Positions 11,328-21,236 of a stretch of 64,000 nucleotides of DNA are shown here, in pieces. Both the position numbers and the translations under genes were made by a program. Under the pieces are notes generated by a model. The model was not told the DNA's origin, did no database searches, and was given only the letters and a program-made list of their open reading frames with translations. The DNA comes from Collybiopsis luxurians FD-317 M1 (taxonomy: Eukaryota; Basidiomycota; Agaricomycetes; Agaricales; Omphalotaceae): assembly GCA_000827265.1 (NCBI GenBank), contig KN834759.1, positions 911,666 through 975,665 of the forward strand. Reading direction: 5' to 3'. How positions within the stretch are numbered: position 1 is the first letter of the stretch; each line of letters opens with the position of its first letter.

Positions 11328-12194
11328 TGAATTGAGGTTCAGTCTAGACTCAAGATTCGAGGGAAGGTCTTGACTCCTTTTGTTTGTAATCACGTGGTTT
11401 CGGTATCCAAGCTTTGCCGGTCTCTGGATCATGATGCCGTTCTGATCCGTCCGCCGCTGGCTCTTGTCTGGGCAAGAATTCAACGAGCCCAAATCGAAAA
11501 ACGGGTTTAGTCCTACTACATTACTCTACAAGCTATGAACTGATTAATGAACCCGTCCTGACATTGGAGATACTAGCAGCTTACCAGTACGCTCTCCATG
11601 CCCGTGGCAGCGCAGCAATCAAAAATTATTCGTATCCCCTTCGATTGTGAACCAGCTAGTCCGTAACCCTGCATGCACGTACCTTAGCCTTAAACGAAGG
11701 AAATCATGAGCTGTCTGTCTTCGTCGTATGAGTATGGCTATGCAGAAATGAAACGTAATAATGCCAGCAAAAGTATTCAAAGAGAGAGTGAACGTGTACA
11801 CGAAGCTGAAGCCTACCAATTTGACTGTACTCATCGAATCCATAGGAGCGCTTTTATAAATCTACTCGCGGAGGAATGGTACTCACAGTCGACCAAGCAA
11901 AAAGTAAGAAGTGAGACAGAACGATTTACAAAGGACAAGCATTAGTACTCTGATCTCCCCTCCACTTGATACTCCAGCTGCCGTATTCATTTGCAAGCTA
12001 ATTTGGCGTTTTCCAAGTTGGAGAAATCACTTAAAACCAATCACTTTAGCGAGCGATGACCTTGAATCCTCCTGTAGTCACATAAAAGGGATATTCGTTG
12101 ACATCCAGTCATTATACATGATCTCGCCGTCCTATTACTAGTACACCTACAGTATGATCGTGGAGAAAGTACACTGCCAGTAACCGAAACCCTT
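11328..12194. other. Intergenic, with a short membrane-protein-like frame
   Basis: On the minus strand 11843-11700 encodes an ATG-initiated hydrophobic stretch (LVGFSFVYTFTLSLNTF, then FHFCIAILIRRR) ending at a possible GTACGT donor. It could be the first exon of a small membrane protein or a remnant of the local membrane-gene family. I cannot extend it convincingly, so no CDS is called. The rest is presumably promoter of copy A and 3' region of the 7TM gene. Confidence 0.35.
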
Positions 12195-13885
12195 TTAAAC
12201 CTCCTCTCCCTCCTCCTCCCCCTCCCCCTCTTCTTCAATGTTCTTCCTAAGCGGTCTCTGTTCACTCGAATCAGTCACCATAGTCATAGTCGACGACACT
12301 GGATCCTGATCCTTCGAGGTCATGCTAGAACTATTCTCCGTGCTCGTCCCAAGTCCAGAACGTACGAGAATCAGCGTCGGGGCGATACTCTGTTCAATGA
12401 ATCATAAGTATCTATATTGCGACAGAGTAGTATGGGACAACTTACAACAACTTGAATCAAAATGGGAAAAATGTTGATGACGAGGGGGACGGCTAGGACT
12501 ACTATTAAGGAAATGAGGATGACGACGGGGTAGATCATCCCAGATTCCAGGCTGCGGGAAAAAAGTTGAAGTTGTAGTTAGTGGAAGTTTCTGGAAACTT
12601 CTTGACAAGTCGTGGAGTAAGGGAGGGTGTAGGGGGCGGAGGAGGGAGGAGGACTCGAGGAAGGGAGGAAGATGTAGCTTAAAAGTCTGGCACTTCAACG
12701 TACAATATAGCAAGTGCGGAATTGTACCGCTGGAATAACACATCATTACCCATGGTACGTGTAACCTTTTGACGGATCCACCAGATTCTTCCTCCTTGAG
12801 AAGTTTTCAAGAAACCACAGATATAATCAGCGGTCCTCTTTTTCGCCAACTTGCAAGGTTTAAGTACTCACCTATCATGCACGTCAAAAGCACATTTGTG
12901 AACAAATTCACCACCAGGCAAGAAATCAATAATGCCTCTCCGATCTTCGGCATTCCGAGGAAAGCACTCAAAGTTCGGCTTCCATCCATGTTGAGTTTTG
13001 TTGTGGAGGGTATCTCATCTCGAGTGATAGATGCTATACCTAGAACTGTATCTCCTTGTTCAAGAAAAAACATTCAGTCATGGCAATGTTGTATTACTCA
13101 CCGGTATTCACTACGGATAGAAAAGCAGGAGGAATAACGACAACTAGTCGGGACTCCCAGATGTGGTAAAGCCGAAATAGCTGAATGTGTGATAAGGGTT
13201 TAGATTCGGGAAAAGGAAAAATCTTACCAAGATAATATCAGCGCAAGCACTTTTTGGCGAATAATCAGTGCCCTCCGATTTCTTTTTACAAAGAAGACCT
13301 ACTTTGCTAGGATATATACAATCAACGACGCCGTACTGTACGCCAAGCCCTCAATCGATATCCGTAAATCAATAACCTCATATCCACTCACGATAAGCCA
13401 TCGAACGCAACCTCCGCTGATACACTAGTACTAGTACTAGCATCATCACTGCCAGTGTCGTCGTCGTAGTAAAAATTTCCCGATAATCCCAAAAACTCGG
13501 CCATAGAGGCGATAGCCAGTGCCGTTCCGACAGTGGCAAGAACAAAGAGCACACTCATCGTGATAAAATGAAACATGCGCCGGTACGCGGACTCTTTCCG
13601 CTTTCGAAGGACGTGAATGCAGACACCGAAGAGTCCGGCGTATACTCCTGATCATACATGTTCAAATGTAACAAAGTCAAAGTCAATACAAGAATGCAGA
13701 AGCCTCTGGTCGGATATTCCGGATCAAGGAAAGGAGAAACGAACCGTAGAGTAAGAGGTTGATCTGGAAGATTTTCGTCGAGCCATGGACACGAGTTGGA
13801 AGGAGCGTAGCAGACTCACGACTAACACCAAAAGAGGTCCAGCCGCCCAAACTTGAAACTTTGCAGCAGCATTTGATGAAATCAT
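12195..13885 (-). CDS. Seven-helix Agaricomycete membrane protein
   Basis: At least nine short exons can be spliced. Exons 13820-13885, 13745-13763 and 13392-13647 give AAGPLLVLV-INLLLYG-VYAGLFGVCIHVLRKR. Exons 13303-13335 and the following ones give STASLIVYILAN-ACADIIL-LFRLYHIWESRLVVVIPP. Then come VVNTG-IASITRDE, LISCLVVNLFTNVLLTCMI-GGRIWWIRQK, NSALAI-FLESGMIYPVVILISLIVV and IAPTLILVRSGLG. The tail is acidic (NIEEEGEGEEEGEEV) and ends at TAA 12195-12197. The succession of hydrophobic helices and the GRIWWI and IxPTLIxVR motifs are typical of a very large mushroom-specific 7TM family. Its ligand and role are not known. All junctions keep frame, so the gene looks intact. The start at 13885 is the best ATG but could move with another 5' exon. 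A truncated copy lies at 9735-10240. Confidence 0.75.
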
Positions 13886-14657
13886 AGGATGTGATATCGA
13901 TGAACGGAGGGAGATGGAAAAATATCGGTGAGGAGGTAAAGGGGAAGTGGGATGAAACGGAGAGCTCAGAGGAGCGGAACTCACCTTAAATACGAATGTG
14001 TTTTATAAACTTTGTGGCGTCCAAGCGTTTTGGGATCCTATGTACTCGCCCGGCGGGGTAACGCTCGGACCATCCCGAGGTGAATGGCGCTTAATCATGA
14101 TGCCTTTCTAATTCACTGGGCTCAGTGATGAGACTAATAACTATCTCCGTCAACCCCATATTATCCAGTCTATGCAGCGGTCCACCGCTCCATGTGATGA
14201 TTACACGAAAGGCTAAGCTTGGGACTTTATCCTGCCTGATTCTGACAGGCTTGGTACGATCTTCAGATACCAAAATCTTCATTTTTAAAAACGAAACCGA
14301 AATTCTCTTGAAGGGTCGTACTTGGAATTTATCTAAGTGGTCTCTAGACTGCAGGGATACCGATGACTAGAACATGATGGCCACGTCTATCGTTTAGATG
14401 CACTAGAGTCTGTTTAACGCAACGCGTGTACTCATGCGAGAGGCACGGTAATGTGATGCAGAGTGATTGAGCGCTTATCAAACGCATCTCAACCGTACGC
14501 GTAAAAGATAGAACGATGAAGCGGGAGTCCTTCAGAGAGCCTACTTTAGGGATATTGAGCTCAGGTAAACTTGCGCGAAGTAATTAGTGATGCCCGAATG
14601 AAGTGACGGTATGTGTCAATGTTGAACCAAAACGACTGAAAAAGTACACCAGACTAA
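13886..14657. other. Intergenic, no supported gene
   Basis: The region between the 7TM gene and coiled-coil copy B on the same strand. A GTGAGT donor-like site at about 13979-13984 hints at a 5' untranslated intron of the 7TM gene. No coding frame is supported. Confidence 0.45.
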
Positions 14658-15703
14658 CTATATAATGTACATAATGTGCCAAATTTGAACCTTCCCTCGT
14701 CGAACTTCGATAGTGTCATCTGCGGTAATTCCAAAATCATCATTATAGAAAGAGACAAGGTTGAGGATCTCTTGATGAGTCATTTCACCGATACGAGATG
14801 GAAGATAACTCGCTTCACTGCTTATTGGAGGTTCGTCATTGATTGCATGGAGATGGTAATGGTGCCCATCGTTGGGATGGAGTTCTCGACAAAGTTCATG
14901 GCCTAGCCCTGGCCTCTGCACAGATCGTTATAATTCAAAATATAATTGGTGCGAAATTGGAGAGAAAGGGAGGCACATAGTGAATCGAAAGAAAAAGGAG
15001 AATTTGAACTCACTTCCTTCACCATACGATACACCAGGCCATCCAAGGTCCGATTGCTCAATCCCTTCGCGTTCATTGCGCGACGACAAGTGTTTTCTGA
15101 TTTAGCTTCATTTTTCGCCAAGCGATGATCGATTTCTTTGAACCGGTCATTGATTCTATCTTCGAGTTCTTTGAAGCGGTCTTTGATGCTATCATCGAGT
15201 TTCTTAAAGCGGTCATCAATATCTTCGAAGCGGCGGTCAAGATTGTCCAACGGGGTGAGACGAGCCTGGATGTCAGCCAACGTTGTAGTTATATCGCCAG
15301 CACCATACGCAGCTGTACCGTCTTACAGAAGTTAGTTCTCGAGGACTTGAAAGAACAAGATGACAACTTACGAATATTGGTAAGGACAGCATGCCTCTGT
15401 CTTGCGCTTTCAACAACGTCGAACGTTACATGTGGATTGCCTTGAACTGCAAGCGGAAGGGAATTAATGAGCGTCTCGGATATCAGCGAGACTGAGTAAC
15501 GTACAGGCGAGGGGGGTCGAAGTAGCAATAGCCATTGCAGGGTCGTTGATGTGGCGTTTATCAAGCGGAGCATTTTTGGCCACCGCGCGGTTACATTCTG
15601 GGATATTTGGAATATTTTCAAGAAAAGGAAAGAGAGTCGGAAGAGAGGGGATGTCGTGTGGATATCTGGCTTGGGCAGATGCTTGGGCGAGTGGTTGAGC
15701 CAT
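14658..15703 (-). CDS. Small coiled-coil protein, copy B
   Basis: Four exons: 15505-15703, 15372-15446, 15014-15321, 14658-14915, totalling 280 codons with GT-AG introns. The N-terminus is MAQPLAQASAQARYPHDIPSL. Then come LENIPNIPECNRAV, a segment VVESARQRHAVLTNI matching copy A, the conserved HGTAAYGAGDI block, and a charged repeat region (RRFEDIDDRFKKLDDSIKD and onward) that should form a coiled coil over about residues 115-165. The tail PGLGHELCREL...EILNLVSFYNDDFGITADDT continues about 24 residues beyond copy A's stop. The function is unknown. Because splice positions match copy A exactly, the two are duplicates of one gene, and B keeps the longer, presumably ancestral, C-terminus. Confidence 0.8.
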
Positions 15704-15840
15704 TATAAGGTGGTGGTAAAGTTATGGAATGTTACGAATCACATGACAAGCTGGGTGGTTCGCGTCTACGCGTCCCGGCCTGGAGTCAAATTGAAGCCGT
15801 TCCGATCACTGAGCTCTCATCTTTGCAAACGCACTCATCC

Positions 15841-15875
15841 TCAGTCTTCAACATTCTTCCCAAGCGGTCTCAACT
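15841..15875 (-). pseudogene. Possible remnant of a third 7TM C-terminus
   Basis: Minus-strand codons for RPLGKNVED followed by TGA resemble RPLRKNIEE near the end of the intact 7TM gene, with about 30 similar bases. Upstream sequence no longer matches. It lies just upstream of coiled-coil copy B, where a duplicated unit would put it. The match is short, so this is tentative. Confidence 0.3.
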
Positions 15876-16194
15876 CAGGAAGAACTACCATGCTCGGATT
15901 GGGCGAATCAAATACCATGCGGTATACACTGAATCTCTTCGACGCAATGCTTCCGTTCTCTTCGAAAAACTGGCAGCTACTTATCGCCGATTTCTATACT
16001 GGGGAGGTCTACTTGGGCTCTGTGAATGTTCTCGGTACACGAGACTGAGGCAAGGTCAATAACTTTTCGAATTTGTTTCAAGAGAAAAGTAAACCGCAAG
16101 AAGATATCTGTGGTATCAACTCATTAGCTATCATGACGATCTAGGCTGCACCTTGTTCTGCAGTGTGAATCATTGCGACAAATTTATGGCCAAT

Positions 16195-16320
16195 CAGGCC
16201 TTGAATACAGCGCTTGAAGACTTTAATGAAGCCGAAAGTTGCATTGGTCATATGCTGTGGCTTTCTCTTCGAATGTAATATTTACGTTCCTGCGGCGATC
16301 AGGGAGCTAGTAGTCAGTTA
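16195..16320 (+). repeat. IRG-array repeat R1, copy 1
   Basis: A segment of about 120 bases with GAAGCCGAAAGTTG, CTTTCTCTTCGAATG and TTCCTGCGGCGATCAG. It recurs at about 18524-18650, 19248-19372 and 22377-22495. All copies can be read as LEDF(N/K)EAES...MLWLSLRM, but one copy has an internal stop, so coding status is doubtful. These repeats lie between and before the GTPase genes. Confidence 0.65.
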
Positions 16321-16324
16321 ATCG

Positions 16325-16870
16325 ATCTTGACCACAGCATCCTGTAACAAGTCCTGTACATGAACTTCCCTTACTTTACCGGATGGCGATCAACATCTTG
16401 TGGGGTAGTTTGACCAACGTTTTTGTAAAATGAAAGTCATGCGTAGTATCGATTGTTTGATATTGGGGTCAGCCATGCTCTAAGCTGTAAAGATTCCCAT
16501 ATTTAGAATACGGGCCTTTTCTAAGAAGCTGTAAAGTCCCTCGCTTAACAGCTTTCAAAGAGAAGATGGAGTTTTGTAAATATGAAACTTAGAAATACTT
16601 TCCCAACCTGCTAGTCCCGTTGAGCGCTGGCCCAAGTCTGGATAAAAGACTGTAGCTTTGTCGTAACATCACATTCATCCCCACATCCTTGCAACGAGAT
16701 AGGTACGACAGTAATGCCTTGAGTAGTAGATGAACAGTAATCAAAATACTTTACAGGCATTACGGATATCCGATTGTTGCGTTCTTTCAGTCGTACCTCC
16801 GAGCCACAAATTGTATGCCTTCTGGTCCTGAGCTCCTTTGGGTTACTAATGTGTCTTGGTAGATCAAAAG
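16325..16870 (+). promoter_or_regulatory. Upstream region of IRG gene 1 with leader intron
   Basis: This segment is shared in order with the regions before IRG genes 2 and 3. It includes CTGTAACAAGTCCTGTACATGAACTTCC, GATATTGGGGTCAGCCAT, AGACTGTAGCTTTGTCG and CACATTCATCCC. Just before the ATG lies a probable 50-base 5'-leader intron: GTATGCCTTCT at about 16814, a TACTAATG branch-like motif, and TTGGTAG ending at 16862. The first block (about 150 bases) is present again at about 19005, 19378 and 22797. Confidence 0.55.
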
Positions 16871-16871
16871 T

Positions 16872-18200
16872 ATGGGCGCTGCCTTAGGAACTGTTGCAGC
16901 CTTTGCAATCCCAGCAGTTCTATCATTTTTCACCTCTAAAAGAACTGGGAGAAACCCAGCCATGACATACATTGAGCTCACACTCGAGCAGGAGCGATTG
17001 GCTCGCGAGCAAGCACAAAGACGGCTGGAAGAAATCGAAGCAGCTCAGGATCAGGCTGAGAGGGACATCGAAGAAGAACGACGGGAGAGAGCAAGGGAGC
17101 ATAAGGCAGATTTACGACAAGCTCAGGCAGCACTGGAGCAGGCCACGGAAGCGGCTAATACTGCAAAAGAAGCCCAGGCAAAAGCAGAAAGAGAAGCACA
17201 AATATCGCACATCGCTCAAGCAGAAGCGAATCGACGTGCTGACGAAGAGAAGGCCCTTGCCGAAGCTCAAAGAATTGCGAGGGAAAAGGCAGAGGAAGAA
17301 GCTGCGAAAGTTGTTGCAGAGCTGAATGAAGCAAAAGAGAATTGGCTAAAAGGAATTCAGCCGATTGTCTTGCCAACGGAGGAGGAATACCGGAGGGTTC
17401 TTCAAGCCCGTCAGTATAAAGAGGGGTACTTCCACTTCGCTGTGGCCGGAACTTCGGGATGCGGAAAATCCTCTCTCATCAACGCCTTTCGAGGCATCCT
17501 CAATGGCTTGAAGAATGCTGCAGCTGTAGGAGTCACGGAGACCACCCGGGATATTGGCCGCTATGAGGATCCTCGTCAAGAATATCGCTTTGTGTGGTAT
17601 GATATTCCCGGTGCAGGCACTCTCCAGGTTCCACGATGGCAATACTTCAATAGTCAAGGCCTGTTCATTTTTGACGCGATCATTGTCCTCTGGAACGATC
17701 GATTCACGGATACAGATATTGCCATAATCGACAACTGTGCCCGATTCCGAATTCCTTGCTTTATTGTCCGCTCGAAATCTGACAACCATATCAGGGCGAT
17801 TGCTAATGATATGAAAGACCTCATCGAAGCTAATGATGACATTGACGAGGAGGAAAGGGAACGGCTCCTTGACTGCGTTGCATCCGATGCGCTAGAACAA
17901 TACCGCACAGAAACCGGGGAAAGTGTCAAGGAAAATCTGCAGAAGAAGGAATTGCCACCTCAGAGGGTGTATCTTGTAACTAATCGGACCCTATGCAAGG
18001 TCGTGAAGGGGTCGAGGCTTCGTGCGCAGGATCAGGATGTCATTGATGAGGATGTCTTGATTCACGATATTTTGACGGCAGTTCGTGAAAGATGCTGCGC
18101 TCCACGTACAGGTCCCTCGTCTACTGGCTCTCGATTGACTGAGGGCTGGAAAATGGTCTCTAGCGCTTTCGGCAATGCCACCAATAAATGGAGAGCTTGA
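16872..18200 (+). CDS. IRG-type (interferon-inducible-like) GTPase, copy 1
   Basis: An uninterrupted 442-codon frame. Residues 1-25 are MGAALGTVAAFAIPAVLSFF, a Met-Gly start followed by a hydrophobic helix. Residues of about 35-160 form a long Ala/Glu/Arg/Gln-rich coiled coil. The GTPase domain follows: G1 AVAGTSGCGKSSLINAFRGI (P-loop 193-200), G2 GVTETT (about 219-224), G3 WYDIPGAGT (about 242-250), G4 VRSKSDNHI (SKSD 301-304) and G5-like VYLVTNRTL. The GKSS-LINAFRGI block, VxETT and D-x-PG-x-GT are the signatures of the IRG/p47 family (IIGP, PF05049) rather than Ras or AIG1. Vertebrate IRGs bind pathogen vacuoles and act in cell-autonomous immunity; the fungal role is unknown. After G5 only about 70 residues remain, so the large C-terminal helical domain of mouse IRGs is reduced or absent. 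This copy alone has the hydrophobic head. Confidence 0.88.
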   Translation: MGAALGTVAAFAIPAVLSFFTSKRTGRNPAMTYIELTLEQERLAREQAQRRLEEIEAAQDQAERDIEEERRERAREHKADLRQAQAALEQATEAANTAKEAQAKAEREAQISHIAQAEANRRADEEKALAEAQRIAREKAEEEAAKVVAELNEAKENWLKGIQPIVLPTEEEYRRVLQARQYKEGYFHFAVAGTSGCGKSSLINAFRGILNGLKNAAAVGVTETTRDIGRYEDPRQEYRFVWYDIPGAGTLQVPRWQYFNSQGLFIFDAIIVLWNDRFTDTDIAIIDNCARFRIPCFIVRSKSDNHIRAIANDMKDLIEANDDIDEEERERLLDCVASDALEQYRTETGESVKENLQKKELPPQRVYLVTNRTLCKVVKGSRLRAQDQDVIDEDVLIHDILTAVRERCCAPRTGPSSTGSRLTEGWKMVSSAFGNATNKWRA

Positions 18201-19937
18201 AGCTCTAATCTCAATTGACATGACCGTTCTATGTAGAATCCTCGTTGTATGTTCTGTCTTGTATGCATTATGGATTTTCCGTCTATGAGTGCAATCAAGT
18301 CTATACTTCATTCTGCATTGATGCCTACAGTCAATGAGCTGATTGGCTAGGAAGAGGGATCAGAAAATGTGGCTAAAAAAACAGCAGATAAATTTTGTAT
18401 CTGTTTCGAGAGAAAAGTAAGCTGCAAGAAGGTATTGGTAGTATCATCTCATCAGCTATCATGACGATCTAGGTTACAACTTGTTATGCGGTGTGCATCA
18501 TTGTGAGTCGTGACAAGCTTATGGCCGATCAGACCTTCATCCCGCAGTGGATTCAGCTTGAAGACTTTAAAGAAGCAGAAAGTTATGCCGACCGGATGCT
18601 GTGACTTTCTCTTCGAATGTAACGAATACCTTCCTGCGGCGATCAGCTTCTTCCGGGGTACTAGTGGTCAACTAACTTCCGAGTCATGGCCAGTACTCGC
18701 TTTGAAGTTACCTCTGAATCTGAATTGAAATTTCTTGCTGGACATGAAGTTATGCCGACCACAAGCCAAGCCGCAAAGCTTCATAACAATCCAGATAGGC
18801 TAAGGTATTTATTTCAAACTCATGCAATCTGGTTGAATGTGCGACAAGTAATGGTCCTGTGTCATTGACTGTACTGATAATGATGTGCGGATTTCTGGGT
18901 TTTAGTTGTTTTTTTTTTTTTTGACAAAATTAAGTTCAGGCAACGTGAGCTTCTATGGGCAAAGGGTATCTCGACTCCATGACATGAGGTACGTTAATTG
19001 ATCTTGACCTGCAGCATCCTGTAGCAAATCCTGTACACGAACTTTCCTTACTTTACTGGATGACGATCAACATCTTGCGGGGTAGTCTGACCTTGATCAA
19101 TGTTTTTGTAAATGAAAGACATGCGTATCGATCGTTTGATATTGGGGTCAGCCATACTCTTCTTTTCCATGGATGCTAAGCTGTAAAAGCTTCTAAATTT
19201 GGATTCGATTTAGGGATCTTTAACCAAGCTGTAAAGGCTTCGCTTCAGGTCTTGAATCCAGCGCTTGAATACTTTAATGAAGCCGAAAGTTGTATTGGTC
19301 AGATGCTGTGGCTTTCTCTTCGAATGCAATAGTTACGTTCCTGCGGCGATCAGGGAGCTAGTAGTCAGCTAATTGATCTTGACCACAGCATCCTGTAACA
19401 AGTCCTGTACATGAACTTCCCATCCTTTACTGGATAGCGATCAACATCTTGCGGGGTAGTTTGACCGACCTTTTTGTAAAATGAAAGTCATGCGTAGTAT
19501 CGATCTTTTGATATTGGGGTCAACCATACTCTTCTTTTCCATTGATGCTAAGCAGTAAAAGTTCCTATATTTGGAATCTGGGGCTCTTCTATCAAGCTGT
19601 AAATTCCTTCGCTTAACAGCTTTCAAAGAGAAGATGAACTTTGTAAATATGAAATTTAAAATTGTTTCGCAACCTGCTAGTCCGCTGAGCGCCCCAAGTC
19701 TGGATAAAAGACTGTAGCTTTGTCGCAACAATCACATTCATCCCCCGCATCCTTGCACCAAGATAGGTACGACAATGATGCCTTGAGTAGTAGATGAACG
19801 AAATCAGAATACTCACTTTACAGGCTTTACGGACATCTGATTGTTGCATTTCGTTCTTTGAATTCTACCTCGTGAACTGTATGCCTTCTCTTCCTAAGCT
19901 CTTTTGGGCTACTAATGTGTCTTGGTAGATCAAATAC
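18201..19937. other. Intergenic repeat block between IRG 1 and 2
   Basis: It holds a 3' segment shared by the array (CCTCGTTGTATGT..., GATGCCTACAGTCAATGAGC, GATTGGCTAGGAAGAGGGATCA), R1 copies at about 18524 and 19248, R2 copies at about 19005 and 19378, and a poly-T run at 18909. The segment 18510-18870 is shared with 22371-22680. The last 440 bases are the duplicated promoter plus leader intron (GTATGCC...TTGGTAG, about 19879-19929). No independent gene is supported. Confidence 0.6.
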
Positions 19938-21236
19938 ATGGGCGGTCTCTTTAGCAGGCCTAAAAGAAGTAATCCGGCCATGGAATACATCCAGAACAGC
20001 CTCGTGCAAGAGCGATTGGCTCGCGAGCAAGCAGAGAGGCGGATGGCAGAAGCTGCAAGCGCTCGAGTTCATGCTGAAAGAAACCTTGAATTAGAACAAC
20101 AGCAGAGAGCAAGGGAGTGTGAGACAGCTTTGCAACAATCTCAGACAGCGCTGGAGCAAGCCTGGAACGCGACTAATACAGCGAAAGAAGCGCAGGCTAA
20201 AGCAGAAAGAGAAGCACAAATATCGCGCGCTGGTCAAGCAGAAGCGAATCGACGTGCTGACGAAGAGAAGGCCCTTGCCGAAGCTCAAAGAATTGCGAAG
20301 GAAAAGGCAGAGGAAGAAGCTGCGAAATCCGTTGCAGAGCTGAATGAAGCAAGAGAGAATTGGCTAAAAGGAATCCAGCCGGTTGTCTTGCCAACGGAAG
20401 AGGAATACCGGAGGATTCTTGAAGCCCGACAGTATAAAGAGGGGTACTTCCATTTCGCTGTGGCCGGAACTTCGGGATGCGGAAAATCCTCTCTTATCAA
20501 CGCCTTTCGAGGCATCCTCAATGACTCGAAGGATGCTGCAGCTGTAGGAGTCACGGAGACCACCCGGGATATTGGCCGCTATGATGATCCCCGTCAAGAG
20601 CATCACTTTGTGTGGTATGATATTCCCGGTGCAGGCACTCTCCAGGTTCCACGATATCAATACTTCAATGATCAAGGCCTGTACATTTTCGACGCGATCA
20701 TTGTCCTCTGGAACGATCGATTCACGGATACAGATATTGCCATCATCGACAACTGCGCTCGATTCCGAATTCCTTGCTTTATTGTCCGCTCGAAATCTGA
20801 CAACCATATCAGGGCAATTGCTAATGATATGAAAGACCTCATCGAAGCTAACGATGACATTGACGACGAGGAAAGGGAGCGCTGCCTTGACCGCGTTGCA
20901 TCCGACGCGCTGGAAACATACCGCGCAGTAACCGGGGAGAATGTCAAGGAAAATCTGCAGAAGAAGGAATTGCCACCTCAGAGAGTGTATCTTGTAACTA
21001 ATCGGACCCTATGTAAGGTCGTGAAGGGGTCGAAACTTCGTGCGCAGGATCAGGATGCCCTTGATGAGGATGTCTTGATTCACGATATTTTGGCGGCAAT
21101 TCATGAAAGACGCTGCGCTTCACTTACAGGACCCTCGTCGACTGGCTCTCGATTGACTGAGGGCTGGAGAATGGTCTCTAGTGCTTTCAACAGTACCGTG
21201 AATAGGAAGATCAATCAACATGACCGTTCTACGTAG
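19938..21236 (+). CDS. IRG-type GTPase, copy 2
   Basis: A 432-codon intronless frame, closely similar to copies 1 and 3. The head is MGGLFSRPKRSNPAMEYIQ. Gly2 with Ser6 fits the N-myristoylation consensus and recalls the MG-x-LFS-x-PK head of mouse Irga6. Residues of about 18-145 are coiled coil. The P-loop GTSGCGKS is at 177-184, followed by GVTETT, WYDIPGAGT, VRSKSDNHI and VYLVTNRTL. All nucleotide-binding motifs are intact, so an active GTPase is expected. After the G domain the chain ends within about 80 residues with a Ser/Thr-rich tail (GPSSTGSRLTEGW). The promoter and leader intron upstream match those of the other copies, so regulation is probably shared. The ATG is fixed by this conserved leader. 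Confidence 0.88.
   Translation: MGGLFSRPKRSNPAMEYIQNSLVQERLAREQAERRMAEAASARVHAERNLELEQQQRARECETALQQSQTALEQAWNATNTAKEAQAKAEREAQISRAGQAEANRRADEEKALAEAQRIAKEKAEEEAAKSVAELNEARENWLKGIQPVVLPTEEEYRRILEARQYKEGYFHFAVAGTSGCGKSSLINAFRGILNDSKDAAAVGVTETTRDIGRYDDPRQEHHFVWYDIPGAGTLQVPRYQYFNDQGLYIFDAIIVLWNDRFTDTDIAIIDNCARFRIPCFIVRSKSDNHIRAIANDMKDLIEANDDIDDEERERCLDRVASDALETYRAVTGENVKENLQKKELPPQRVYLVTNRTLCKVVKGSKLRAQDQDALDEDVLIHDILAAIHERRCASLTGPSSTGSRLTEGWRMVSSAFNSTVNRKINQHDRST

Noticed and set aside
17346..17789. 147-codon antisense frame under IRG 1, with equals under IRG 2 and 3
   Set aside because: Conserved only because the GTPase coding sequence is conserved; no start context or known domain on that strand.
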